Origin: Solibaculum mannosilyticum
Lineage (GTDB): Bacteria; Bacillota; Clostridia; Oscillospirales; Acutalibacteraceae
Length of the DNA: 64,000 nucleotides
Assembly (NCBI RefSeq): GCF_015140235.1
Contig: NZ_AP023321.1
Coordinates: 558,001-622,000 of the forward strand
Direction of reading: 5' to 3'
Below the pieces are notes generated by a model, which was given only the letters and a program-made list of their open reading frames with translations, made no database searches and was not told the DNA's origin. The position numbers and the translations under genes are program-made. Positions 52,730 to 61,024 of the stretch are shown here, one piece after another (position 1 is the stretch's first letter; each line of letters opens with the position of its first letter).

Positions 52730-53082
52730 TCCAACTCACATCCCCCTCGCAGGCCATGGGTATACAGAAGGCCGCAGGCCGTAAACAGCCGGTAAGGCGT
52801 AGCAAGCAGGGCGATATCCCGCTGTTTGGCCAGCTGGACAATGGAATCATCCGGGGTTTTGCCCCGCACAAAGACAATGCATTTCATCTCCATCATCTCG
52901 GCTGTGCGCACCACCTGGGGATTGACCAGACCGGTGAGCAGCACCGATTGATCCTTGACAAAGGCCAATACGTCGCTCATCATATCGCTGCCGCAGGCGG
53001 TATGGACCTCGGCATCCAGGGCTTCCTCATCGGCCCAGATGATATTGGCTTTGAGGATTTCTGCGATTTCACGTACCAACAT
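52726..53082 (-). CDS. DRTGG-domain protein (first in operon)
   Basis: A 118-residue DRTGG-like protein: VREIAEILKANIIWADEEAL, ACGSDMMSDVLAFV, VLLTGLVNPQVVRTAEMM and FVRGKTPDDSIVQLA. It is distantly related to the second DRTGG protein of the operon. The ATG at 53082 follows GGGAGG; the frame is open further but without a ribosome binding site. First gene of the five-gene operon. Confidence 0.78.
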   Translation of the reverse strand: MLVREIAEILKANIIWADEEALDAEVHTACGSDMMSDVLAFVKDQSVLLTGLVNPQVVRTAEMMEMKCIVFVRGKTPDDSIVQLAKQRDIALLATPYRLFTACGLLYTHGLRGGCELE

Positions 53083-53210
53083 GGTATGATTCCTCCCATC
53101 ACAAATCAGATACCGGAATGCTTCCAGCAATTATACCATATTTTTTAATTTTAGAAAAGGTTTTTTGCTAGATTTTTCTACCAAAACTCTGTATTTTTCC
53201 CCATGGATCA

Positions 53211-53540
53211 CTATTCCTCTAGCTCCACACATAATTTCTGGATTAAGTTTTCAAGAGTATCGTCGAAGGATGAGAATCGTAAATCCCTTTCCAGCTTTTC
53301 TACTAAGACTAGCTCTTTGGCTTTCGCCAGTGCGCCACTCATGTTGCAGACTCGAAACAAAAACGGCATTAGGAAATAGAATTGCTTGTTCTTGATGATT
53401 TTTAGGCACTTGATAACTTCTTTGGGTTTTGCATTTTGAAAAATCACATCATCTACAATTTCGCTTTCACCTGGCTCACTTGCCATCCATTGAAAGAATC
53501 TTACGGCTTCTTCTTGTCGAAACTTTGTTGCTAACTCCAT
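53211..53540 (-). CDS. Small protein of unknown function, divergent from an XRE regulator
   Basis: A 109-residue, mainly helical acidic protein with no signal peptide or membrane helix (ATKFRQEEAVRFFQWMASEP, KPKEVIKCLKIIKNKQFYFL, AKAKELVLVEKLERDLRF). I do not recognise the family. The base composition is clearly more AT-rich than neighbouring genes, suggesting transfer. GGTGGAG precedes the ATG at 53540. A consensus-like promoter lies inside a mirrored operator shared with the XRE gene; the layout recalls toxin-antitoxin or phage-switch modules. Confidence 0.65.
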   Translation of the reverse strand: MELATKFRQEEAVRFFQWMASEPGESEIVDDVIFQNAKPKEVIKCLKIIKNKQFYFLMPFLFRVCNMSGALAKAKELVLVEKLERDLRFSSFDDTLENLIQKLCVELEE

Positions 53541-53567
53541 AGTCACTCCACCTTTTTATTGATTTGG

Positions 53568-53633
53568 TACTATCTAGTACACAAGTATAACGCCCTTTCC
53601 TGATATAATCAAGCCGGTGTGTACTAGATAGTA
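53568..53633. promoter_or_regulatory. Mirrored operator of the divergent XRE module
   Basis: A perfect 16-bp inverted repeat, TACTATCTAGTACACA at 53568-53583 and TGTGTACTAGATAGTA at 53618-53633, flanks the divergent promoters. Each arm itself is nearly palindromic (TACTA..TAGTA), so each may bind one regulator dimer. Confidence 0.85.
53584..53612 (-). promoter_or_regulatory. Promoter of the 109-residue protein gene inside the operator
   Basis: Minus-strand TTGATT, 17-bp spacer, TATACT, placed exactly between the two operator arms. A plus-strand TATAAT (53604-53609) overlaps it and may serve the XRE gene. Confidence 0.7.
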
Positions 53634-53654
53634 TCATTTTTGGAGGAACATACA

Positions 53655-53921
53655 ATGAATAAGTTTATTCAGGACATTAGTATTGGAGAAAATTTACTAC
53701 GACTTAGAAAAGCCTATGGATTATCCCAAGCAGATTTGGTTAGTGAGTTGCAATTGCGTGGAAGTACAATGTCTCGTAATACCTATTCCAAAATTGAAAA
53801 TGGCGTTCGCAACATAAAAATTAGCGACCTGATTTTGCTAAAGGTCATTTATGATGTTGACTTTTCCGAGCTATTTGACGGTTTAATTCCATCCGATATA
53901 CCGAAGTTGGGTCAGCTTTGA
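53655..53921 (+). CDS. XRE-family helix-turn-helix regulator
   Basis: An 88-residue regulator. The helix-turn-helix is LLRLRKAYGLSQADLVSELQ, continuing NTYSKIENGVRNIKISDLILL, the standard XRE/Cro-C1 fold. The C-terminus is short, with no peptidase or sensor domain. GGAGG precedes the ATG at 53655. It probably binds the two TACTATCTAGTA-type arms upstream and represses both itself and the divergent gene. Composition is AT-rich like its partner. Confidence 0.87.
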   Translation: MNKFIQDISIGENLLRLRKAYGLSQADLVSELQLRGSTMSRNTYSKIENGVRNIKISDLILLKVIYDVDFSELFDGLIPSDIPKLGQL

Positions 53922-53963
53922 CCGCTGCTTATAACAAAATCGCCGGATGCTTAACAGATAGAA

Positions 53964-54003
53964 AAAATGCCCGCTGAATGATAAGAATTCAGCGGGCATT
54001 TTG
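53964..54003. terminator. Bidirectional terminator between XRE gene and phosphohexomutase gene
   Basis: A 16-bp stem (AAAATGCCCGCTGAAT and complement) with a 6-nt loop and A/T runs on both sides. Confidence 0.88.
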
Positions 54004-54025
54004 CCGGTATGTGAAACGCAAACCA

Positions 54026-55552
54026 TTACGGTTGGATCAGACGAGTGAGGGGGGAGATGTCCAGTCCATCGTATTGGGACAAGAAGGAGTGGATATGCTG
54101 GGCGATGATCTTCACACCGCCGGGCTGATCAGATTCGATGTTCAAAGGTAAAATGGGATCGTGGAGGGAGAGACGCAGCAGGAACCAGCCGTCGCCGTCC
54201 TCTTTGCCGAAGGAGACCCGGACGCCTTCCCGATTATCGGGGGCCAGTATCCAATTGGGCTGTTGATTGACCAGTTCCAGCAGATCGTTTAAAACCTTCT
54301 GGCCGTAAGATTTAAAGTCTTTTGACAGGATTGGAAACCGTACTTCAGCGGCTTCCGCCGGTTCGTCCAAACAGTCGATGAGCTGGCCGATGGTCCGGCC
54401 CTCACGGCGGAGCTTGGCCATCTGCACCAGGATCTTGGACACCAGATAAGCGCCGTCGTCCAGGAAGTAATTTTCCTTCAAAGCGCCATGGCCAGAGGTT
54501 TCAATAGCGGCCTGGCAGTCGATCCCTTCCCCGTTGAGACGGATGGCCTCGTTGATGACGTTTTTGTATCCCCGTTTAAAACGATGGTGTACCCCGCCCA
54601 GCGATTGGATAAAGGAGGCCAGTCCGCTGGAGGTTACCGAATCGGTGACGATGGTAGTTCCGGGATGTTCCGAGAGCAGGATGGCGGTAAGCAGGGCGAT
54701 AATGCGGTTGCGGTTGATTTCCTGTCCCTCATTGTCCACGACAGCGGCACGGTCCACATCGGTGTCGAAGATGATACCCAAGTCGGCGTGATTTTGAAGT
54801 ACCGCCTCACGGATAGCGGCCATAGCGGTAGCATCCTCCGGATTGGGGATGTGGTTGGGGAAATTGCCGTCCGGATCGAGATACTGGCTGCCTTCGGTAT
54901 CGGCTCCCAGAGGTTTCAGAACCTTCTGGGCATAGAACCCGCCAGCGCCGTTGCCGGCATCCACCACGATGCGCAGCCCATCCAAGGGGAGTTCACTGCC
55001 GGTAGCGCGGCGGATCTTGTCCACCAGCCCGTTTGCATACACCGAAAGAAAATCCAAAGTCTCCCGTTTGCCGCTGTGGACGGCGATGGGAAACTCCCCT
55101 TTTTCACAGATGTCCAGAAGGGCGGTGATATCGTCGTGATCGAGTCCCCCCTCCGGGACAAAAAACTTAAGGCCGTTGCGGTTGAAGGGCAGATGGCTAG
55201 CCGTGACCATGATGGAACCGTCAAACTGGAATCCTTCGGTCACCAGAGTCATAAACATAGCGGGGGTGGAACACAGTCCACAGTCGGTGACCGTGACGCC
55301 CATATGCTGGAGGCCTTGGGCGGCGGCGTCCAACAGGGTGGGGCCGGACAGGCGGGAGTCCCGTCCGATTGCCACCCGGATGCCTTCCATGTCTTTGCCT
55401 GTGCGGCAGGAGAGCCATAAGCCGAAAGCGGCCCCAATAAAACTGGCGGCCTCGGGTGTCAGATTGACCGGTTGACCCTCTACGCCAGGCAGGGCTACAC
55501 CTCGGATATCGCTGCCGTTTTGAAGCTTTTTCCACTCAATTTTCTGGATCAA
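54026..55552 (-). CDS. Phosphohexomutase (phosphomannomutase/phosphoglucomutase family)
   Basis: A 508-residue alpha-D-phosphohexomutase. Active-site serine loop VTASHLPFNRNG, metal loop IFDTDVDRAA, sugar-binding loop ETSGHGALKEN and phosphate-binding loop REGVRVSFG are all present. It interconverts hexose 1- and 6-phosphates for envelope sugar or glycogen pathways; the exact sugar cannot be read. Starts with TTG eight bases after GGAGGG. Monocistronic, convergent with the XRE gene. Confidence 0.9.
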   Translation of the reverse strand: MIQKIEWKKLQNGSDIRGVALPGVEGQPVNLTPEAASFIGAAFGLWLSCRTGKDMEGIRVAIGRDSRLSGPTLLDAAAQGLQHMGVTVTDCGLCSTPAMFMTLVTEGFQFDGSIMVTASHLPFNRNGLKFFVPEGGLDHDDITALLDICEKGEFPIAVHSGKRETLDFLSVYANGLVDKIRRATGSELPLDGLRIVVDAGNGAGGFYAQKVLKPLGADTEGSQYLDPDGNFPNHIPNPEDATAMAAIREAVLQNHADLGIIFDTDVDRAAVVDNEGQEINRNRIIALLTAILLSEHPGTTIVTDSVTSSGLASFIQSLGGVHHRFKRGYKNVINEAIRLNGEGIDCQAAIETSGHGALKENYFLDDGAYLVSKILVQMAKLRREGRTIGQLIDCLDEPAEAAEVRFPILSKDFKSYGQKVLNDLLELVNQQPNWILAPDNREGVRVSFGKEDGDGWFLLRLSLHDPILPLNIESDQPGGVKIIAQHIHSFLSQYDGLDISPLTRLIQP

Positions 55553-55662
55553 ATTTCATTCCCTCCAAATCCCAAATTTCGCGCATTCCTATTTTTATTA
55601 TATCAGACAAATTCCCTTGGTTCAATCATGAGAAAACATAGAAAAACCGTGGATACCGCCTC

Positions 55663-55691
55663 TTGACTTTGGGAGGGGAGGATGCTATCAT
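55663..55691 (+). promoter_or_regulatory. Promoter of thrS
   Basis: TTGACT, 17-bp spacer, TATCAT, immediately before the T-box. Confidence 0.75.
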
Positions 55692-55694
55692 GAA

Positions 55695-55950
55695 ACACAA
55701 TAAAACGTCGAAGGGGAAGGCCTGTTCCAGAAATTTGCCTTAAGAGAGATGCGCCGTCGGCTGGGAGCGCGTCGGCAGAGGGAGAAGGCTACCGCCCCAG
55801 AGTGCGCGCTGAAAACCTAGGTGTAAGGTGCGCCGGTTCTCCCGCCGTTATCGGGGCAATGAGAGCGCAGAGTCAAAACGTGCGCTGAAATTGGGTGGAA
55901 CCGCGTGGCAGTCGCCTCGCCCCAGTGTCTGGGGGCGGGGCGTTTTTGTT
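55695..55950 (+). promoter_or_regulatory. T-box leader with threonine specifier, controlling thrS
   Basis: The antiterminator T-box TTGGGTGGAACCGCG begins at 55891. Stem I carries AGAGAG near its apex, and the 3' side reads GAAGGCT followed by ACC (specifier 55791-55793), a threonine codon. The terminator is a GC-rich stem (GCCTCGCCCC with GGGGCGGGGC, about 55914-55942) with a T run. Low charged tRNA-Thr should raise thrS expression. Confidence 0.9.
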
Positions 55951-56001
55951 TGGAAAAGAGGCCCATCCCCGACTAGAAAATGCTGCAAGGAGCTGAAGCA
56001 A

Positions 56002-57909
56002 ATGATCAACATCACTCTCAAAGGCGGCGACGTCCGCCAGGTGGAAGCCGGTACTACAGTGGCCGAGCTTGCCAAGTCCATCGGCATGGGCCTTTACAAA
56101 GCGGCCTGTGTCGCCCACATCGACGGCCAGATGGCCGACCTGCGCACCCCTCTGACCAAGGACTGCCAGGTGGATATCCTCACCTTTGATCATCCCGATG
56201 GCCAATGGGCTTTCCGCCATACTACATCCCATATCCTGGCCCAGGCCATCAAACGCCTGTACCCCAAGGCGAAATTGGCCATCGGCCCGGCCATTGACAA
56301 CGGTTTTTATTATGACTTTGATGTGGAGACTCCCTTCACCACCGACGATCTGGAAAAGATCGAGGCCGAGATGAAGAAGATCGTCAAGGAGAACATCCCG
56401 CTGGAACGGTTTGAGATGTCCCCGGAGGAGGCCACCAAGACCATGGAGGAGGCCGATGAACCTTATAAAGTGGAACTCATCGCCGAACACGCCGGCAAAG
56501 GGGAAAGCATCAGCTTTTATCGTCAGGCAGAGTTTATGGATCTGTGTGCCGGCCCCCATCTGATGACCACCGGCCCTGTGAAGGCCATTAAATTGACCAG
56601 TGCAACCGGCGCTTATTGGCGCGGTGATTCCGATAAGGCTATGCTGTGCCGTATCTATGGCACATGCTTCCCCAAGGCCAGCCAGCTGGAGGAATACCTG
56701 ACCATGCTGGAGGAAGCAAAAAAACGGGATCATCGGAAACTGGGCAAGGAATTGGAGCTGTTTACCATCATGGAAGAGGGCCCCGGATTCCCCTTCTTCC
56801 TGCCCAAAGGAATGATCCTAAAAAATACTCTCCTCGATTACTGGCGTGAAGTGCATACCAGGGCAGGATATCAGGAGATCAGCACCCCCATTATGCTCAA
56901 CCGGACGCTTTGGGAACGAAGCGGCCACTGGGATCATTATAAGGAAAATATGTATACCACCGTCATTGACGACACCGATTTTGCCATCAAGCCCATGAAC
57001 TGTCCCGGCGGTATCCTGGTCTATAAAACAAAACCCCACAGCTATCGGGATCTTCCCCTGCGTATGGGCGAAATCGGCCTAGTGCATCGTCACGAGCTTT
57101 CGGGCGCGCTGCACGGTCTCATGCGGGTGCGCTGCTTCAATCAGGACGATGCTCATATTTTCATGACTCCCGAGCAGATTAAGGATGAGATCAAGGGCGT
57201 TGTACGCCTTATCGACGAGGTGTACAGCCTTTTCGGATTTGAGTATCACATCGAGCTTTCCACCATGCCCGAGGATCACATGGGCAGTGAAGAGGATTGG
57301 GAACGGGCCACCGACGGACTGCGCGGCGCCATTGAGGAATTGGGCCGGGATTACACCGTCAATGAAGGCGACGGCGCGTTCTATGGCCCGAAGCTCGACT
57401 TCCACCTGGTGGACGCCATCGGACGTACCTGGCAGTGCGGTACCATCCAGCTGGATATGCAGCTTCCCGAGCGCTTTGAGCTGGAGTACACCGGCGAGGA
57501 CGGGCAAAAGCATCGTCCCATTATGATCCATCGCGTGGTGTTTGGCAGCATCGAGCGGTTTATCGGCATTTTGATCGAGCATTTTGCCGGTGCCTTCCCC
57601 ACTTGGCTGGCACCCACCCAGGTCAAGATCATTCCCATCAGCGAGCGGCATCATGACTATGCCAAGCAGTTGGAACAGTCCATGTTTGATGCGGGGCTGC
57701 GCGTAGAGGCCGATTACCGTGCTGAAAAGATGGGTTATAAGATCCGTGAAGCCCAGCTGCAAAAGATCCCTTATATGGTCATCGTAGGCGATAAGGAAGC
57801 CGAAAGCGGCCAGGTGTCGGTCCGTTCCCACAAGGAGGGCGACAAAGGCAGCATGGCGGTGGAACAGTTTATCGGTGAGGTGCAGGAGGAAATCCGTACC
57901 CGCTCCTGA
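56002..57909 (+). CDS. thrS: Threonyl-tRNA synthetase
   Basis: A 635-residue class II synthetase with all modules. The TGS domain covers residues 1-60, the editing domain about 62-225 (HTTSHILAQAIKRLYP with the HxxxH motif), and the catalytic core about 240-535 (zinc Cys in PMNCPGG, motif 2 HRHELSGALHGLMRVR, motif 3 HRVVFGSIERFIG). The anticodon-binding domain is about 540-635. AAGGAGCTG precedes the ATG at 56002; the frame extends into the T-box but is not translated there. Confidence 0.97.
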   Translation: MINITLKGGDVRQVEAGTTVAELAKSIGMGLYKAACVAHIDGQMADLRTPLTKDCQVDILTFDHPDGQWAFRHTTSHILAQAIKRLYPKAKLAIGPAIDNGFYYDFDVETPFTTDDLEKIEAEMKKIVKENIPLERFEMSPEEATKTMEEADEPYKVELIAEHAGKGESISFYRQAEFMDLCAGPHLMTTGPVKAIKLTSATGAYWRGDSDKAMLCRIYGTCFPKASQLEEYLTMLEEAKKRDHRKLGKELELFTIMEEGPGFPFFLPKGMILKNTLLDYWREVHTRAGYQEISTPIMLNRTLWERSGHWDHYKENMYTTVIDDTDFAIKPMNCPGGILVYKTKPHSYRDLPLRMGEIGLVHRHELSGALHGLMRVRCFNQDDAHIFMTPEQIKDEIKGVVRLIDEVYSLFGFEYHIELSTMPEDHMGSEEDWERATDGLRGAIEELGRDYTVNEGDGAFYGPKLDFHLVDAIGRTWQCGTIQLDMQLPERFELEYTGEDGQKHRPIMIHRVVFGSIERFIGILIEHFAGAFPTWLAPTQVKIIPISERHHDYAKQLEQSMFDAGLRVEADYRAEKMGYKIREAQLQKIPYMVIVGDKEAESGQVSVRSHKEGDKGSMAVEQFIGEVQEEIRTRS

Positions 57910-57935
57910 TTGCCCAAAACAGAATAGAGATAAAT

Positions 57936-57980
57936 AAAATCAGCGCCCTCTGCATTCTGTGCAGAGGGCGCTGATTTTTT
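57936..57980 (+). terminator. Terminator of thrS
   Basis: A 19-bp perfect stem (AAAATCAGCGCCCTCTGCA and complement) with a 5-nt loop and six T residues. Confidence 0.95.
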
Positions 57981-58023
57981 CGTAGAAAGGAATCGTGTAA
58001 AAGCAATAGTAAGATTCCGGCAA

Positions 58024-58416
58024 TTATGCTTTGGGCTGCTTCACAAGGGTGACAACAGCAGAAACGGTATCCGCCAGGAAATAGCCCAAAAAAGCGAAGG
58101 AAAAAAACATGATCAAGTCGGATGTATAGATCGAAAGAGGTAGAATGGAAACGCCCAAGAAAGGTAGCAGTGGGGACAGAATCAAGAACGCCAGGACGCA
58201 AACAACGTCACATAGAAGAATTTCCAGAGGAGAGAGATGCACAAACCGCTTGAGCCAGACAAATGCGCCCAAAAGAAAAAGCAATCCAAAGAAAGGAACC
58301 ATAGATGAGAAAGAAAAGGTGGAGAATGCTTCCTGCATCCCATTTTCCAGCAAACCCAAGCAGAGGACAAAGGCGATACATCCGGCGTAATAAAGATAGC
58401 TGAATATGCGTCTCAT
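58024..58416 (-). CDS. Small four-helix membrane protein, paralog A
   Basis: A 130-residue hydrophobic protein with four predicted helices. It shares layout and motifs with the protein at 59415-59816: an N-terminal R-x-x-x-YLYY, a middle RF-x-x-LS-x-x-E-x-x-LC and a closing D-x-V-x-x-V-x-x-VK. Function unknown. AAGGAGG precedes the ATG at 58416. It lies 19 bases after the secreted-protein gene on the same strand and is probably co-transcribed; an immunity or processing role is only a guess. Confidence 0.65.
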   Translation of the reverse strand: MRRIFSYLYYAGCIAFVLCLGLLENGMQEAFSTFSFSSMVPFFGLLFLLGAFVWLKRFVHLSPLEILLCDVVCVLAFLILSPLLPFLGVSILPLSIYTSDLIMFFSFAFLGYFLADTVSAVVTLVKQPKA

Positions 58417-58435
58417 GAAAATTCCTCCTTCTGAA

Positions 58436-59188
58436 TTAAAGAATATTTTCAAGCACACAACTCCATGTGGAAGAGCCAGACTTGTTTTTCAAAGTGTATT
58501 CTCCTGTAGCGCCTATCACACTCATAGTCTCATTTGTGACAGGAACCCATGAAGACGGAGGGGAGATCCGCCAACTTGTAGAAACCGATCCGAAAGTGGA
58601 TGAACTGTTCTGTGTCTTATAACCTCCAGTGGTAAAACCACTTTGACCATAACTGATTTTCTGGCTGACAACTTGGGCGGTCGAGCTATAGTTTGTATAA
58701 CCACCCGTTATTTCAGTAAGATCATAAGCGGGAACTCCAGAAACAGTTGTAGAGATAAAGTAAATGTTTGTAAAGAAATAAACGCTTCCAGTGGAATCAT
58801 ACTTTCCTCTGTTATTGCTATCATTCAGAGAAGCAACATTAAAAAAGGTTTTCACATGTTCTTCAACTTCTTCACCTGTTTGAGCATTACGTTTCAGAGA
58901 GAGCTTTTGATCGACTACGTAGGTATCCCAAATGTACTCATCTTGCTCTGATTGTATAGAAAACGAACGGGTCTGAATTTCTGCACTACTAGAAACTGGT
59001 TCTGCCATTTCAAACAGTTTATCTAAATCAGTGATTTCAGGATAGGATTCTATAGTGATAAAATCATCTGATAAGGCTTCGATGGATGTTTCAGCATATA
59101 CAGAAATAGAAATACAACATAACAAACAAATGGCAGATAAAATAGCAATGATTCTTTTTATGACTCTCTTCCTTTCAAATTTTATCAA
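58436..59188 (-). CDS. Secreted protein of unknown function
   Basis: About 250 residues. A signal peptide (KRIIAILSAICLLCCISISV, ending VYA) is followed by an acidic region and a Ser/Thr/Tyr-rich, beta-strand-rich C-terminal half (FFTNIYFISTTVSGVPAYDL, VSQKISYGQSGFTTGGYK, GATGEYTLKNKSG). I do not recognise the family. The start is unclear: the frame has no ATG or GTG before the signal peptide; the TTG at 59188 lacks a ribosome binding site, whereas AAGGAA is well spaced from an ATA codon at 59161. AT-rich composition suggests acquisition. Confidence 0.6.
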   Translation of the reverse strand: MIKFERKRVIKRIIAILSAICLLCCISISVYAETSIEALSDDFITIESYPEITDLDKLFEMAEPVSSSAEIQTRSFSIQSEQDEYIWDTYVVDQKLSLKRNAQTGEEVEEHVKTFFNVASLNDSNNRGKYDSTGSVYFFTNIYFISTTVSGVPAYDLTEITGGYTNYSSTAQVVSQKISYGQSGFTTGGYKTQNSSSTFGSVSTSWRISPPSSWVPVTNETMSVIGATGEYTLKNKSGSSTWSCVLENIL

Positions 59189-59361
59189 AAATACAATGAT
59201 CTAAATCTTAGGAATTGAGAAACATTGGAACCATTCCCTTCATTGTTTTTACAAGTGAAATTATACCATAAAAAATAAAAAATGTAAATAATAATTTATA
59301 AATAAAAATAAAATAATTATCTAGTTATGACGCATAAACTTGTTACCAATAAAAAACAGTT

Positions 59362-59408
59362 ACAAAAAGAAAATCTCCCGGCTGTCGTAATTCCGGCAGC
59401 GGGGAGAT
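59362..59408 (-). terminator. Terminator after small membrane protein B
   Basis: Minus-strand ATCTCCCCGCTG/CGGCCGGGAGAT-type stem with one mismatch and a T-rich tail (TTTTCTTTTTG). Its loop region resembles the hairpin at 59951-59986. Confidence 0.8.
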
Positions 59409-59414
59409 CTAATA

Positions 59415-59816
59415 CTAAATAGTATGATGTTTTTTTGCTTTTACGATGTTGACAATGTCAAAGATCATCGAGGGCAGCAGGAATCCTACTATCAAAAAGG
59501 GCAGGATATAAAGCTTACTTGTTGCGACAATGTTTGTAATCCCAATCGGAAACAGCAGGGACGGCATAGAAAAGAGAAACATCATAACAATGGTAACAGC
59601 TTTGCACAAAACCGATTCCTTTTCAGATAACCTTAAGAACCTACCTAAAAATAAATAAATGCCAAATAAAAATACGACCAAGTAAAATAGGTAAGTAAAA
59701 GGAAAAGGCTGAAATGTACGGTTGACCATTGCCGCTAAATAATTAGAGAACATACAGGATAAAGGGACCCCAGCAATTAAAACGATATAATAGAGATAAT
59801 CAACTACCCGCTTCAT
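59415..59816 (-). CDS. Small four-helix membrane protein, paralog B
   Basis: A 133-residue hydrophobic protein, paralogous to the protein at 58024-58416 (R-x-x-x-YLYY start, RFLRLSEKESVLC middle, FDIVNIVKAKK end). GGGGGA precedes the ATG at 59816. It is separated from the secreted-protein gene by about 225 bp of AT-rich DNA without a gene and by its own terminator. Unknown role. Confidence 0.65.
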   Translation of the reverse strand: MKRVVDYLYYIVLIAGVPLSCMFSNYLAAMVNRTFQPFPFTYLFYLVVFLFGIYLFLGRFLRLSEKESVLCKAVTIVMMFLFSMPSLLFPIGITNIVATSKLYILPFLIVGFLLPSMIFDIVNIVKAKKHHTI

Positions 59817-59950
59817 AGAAAAAATCCCCCTTATACAGCCTGTTGTCAAACAATATAAAATATCTTAACTTAATAAAATTATATCATAAATAATATGCAT
59901 TATCAACGTGCTTTTTGGGAGATAATAGTATTATACATGTAAAAATTGAT

Positions 59951-59986
59951 ACCTCGCCGCTGTCATAATTTCGGCAGCGGCGAGGT
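59951..59986 (-). terminator. Terminator after rsmA
   Basis: A 12-bp perfect stem (ACCTCGCCGCTG and complement) followed on the minus strand by ATCAATTTTTA. Confidence 0.8.
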
Positions 59987-59995
59987 CCTTGCCTC

Positions 59996-60850
59996 TTATA
60001 AAAGCTGTTCATTTAAAGCGGTAAATTGCTCTAACGTCAATTGTTCGGCTCGGATAGAAGGAGGGAGACCCAGCGCTTTCAAAGCGTCTGACACAGTGGA
60101 CTTAGGGATGCCCAATCCAGCGCTGATAGAGTTGGAAGCCGTTTTGCGGCGCTGGCCGAACGCTGCTTTAATCAGAGCGAAAAAGCGGCGCTCATTTGTG
60201 ACATTAACCGGCGGTGTAGGATGAAGATCCAAGCGGATCACACAAGAATCCACATTAGGGGCCGGCAAAAAAGAACCCCGGCTGACGGGAAACAGCACTT
60301 GAGGAGCGGCATAGTAGTGGACGGCGGCGCTGATGGCGCCGGACGCCCTCGTCCCAGGGGCGGCGCAGATGCGGTCGGCCGCTTCTTTTTGCACCATTAC
60401 CGTAATGGACCGAAAGGGCAGCCTGCTTTCCAAAAGCGCCATCAGGATAGGGGAGGTGATATAATAAGGCAGATTTGCACAGACCACCACATCCATATCG
60501 GGGAAGTATTGTCCAAGTAGTTTGGAAAGATCCAGCTTGAGGATATCCCCATGGACAACCTGGACGTTGGAAAGATGTCCCACTGTTTCTTCCAGCACGG
60601 GAAGAAGACGGGCATCCACTTCCACCGTCACGACTTTTCCAGCCACTTTGGCCAGTTCGGTGGTCAGAACGCCGATGCCGGGACCGATTTCCAGCACGCC
60701 GGTGGATGCGTCTGCCCCCGACTGCTGAGCCATACGGGGACAAACCGAAGGGTTGATTAGGAAGTTTTGCCCTAACGATTTGGAAAATTGGAAGCCGTGG
60801 CGGCTGAGAAGTTGGCGGATGGTAGAAATATTGGAGAGATTCATGGTCAT
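59996..60850 (-). CDS. rsmA: 16S rRNA (adenine1518/1519-N6) dimethyltransferase
   Basis: A 284-residue KsgA/RsmA enzyme. SLGQNFLINPSV is the usual N-terminal motif, the SAM site is VLEIGPGIGVLT, and the catalytic NLPY appears in CANLPYYITSPIL. It dimethylates two adenosines near the 3' end of 16S rRNA. Two nearby ATGs (60850 and 60844) are possible starts. Monocistronic here, with its own terminator. Confidence 0.95.
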   Translation of the reverse strand: MTMNLSNISTIRQLLSRHGFQFSKSLGQNFLINPSVCPRMAQQSGADASTGVLEIGPGIGVLTTELAKVAGKVVTVEVDARLLPVLEETVGHLSNVQVVHGDILKLDLSKLLGQYFPDMDVVVCANLPYYITSPILMALLESRLPFRSITVMVQKEAADRICAAPGTRASGAISAAVHYYAAPQVLFPVSRGSFLPAPNVDSCVIRLDLHPTPPVNVTNERRFFALIKAAFGQRRKTASNSISAGLGIPKSTVSDALKALGLPPSIRAEQLTLEQFTALNEQLL

Positions 60851-61024
60851 AATCGGATCCCGTACCCCTTTTCAATGATATGATAAAAACGATAGCTGTG
60901 GCAACGATGATAGAATTGAATTTTATTATACCATACCGGCTGTTTTTCGCAAAATGAATTGTCAGAAGGGGAAAAATCGGGTATCATGAAAAGAGACAAC
61001 CTGAGTGCATGGGAGGGAATCGGG

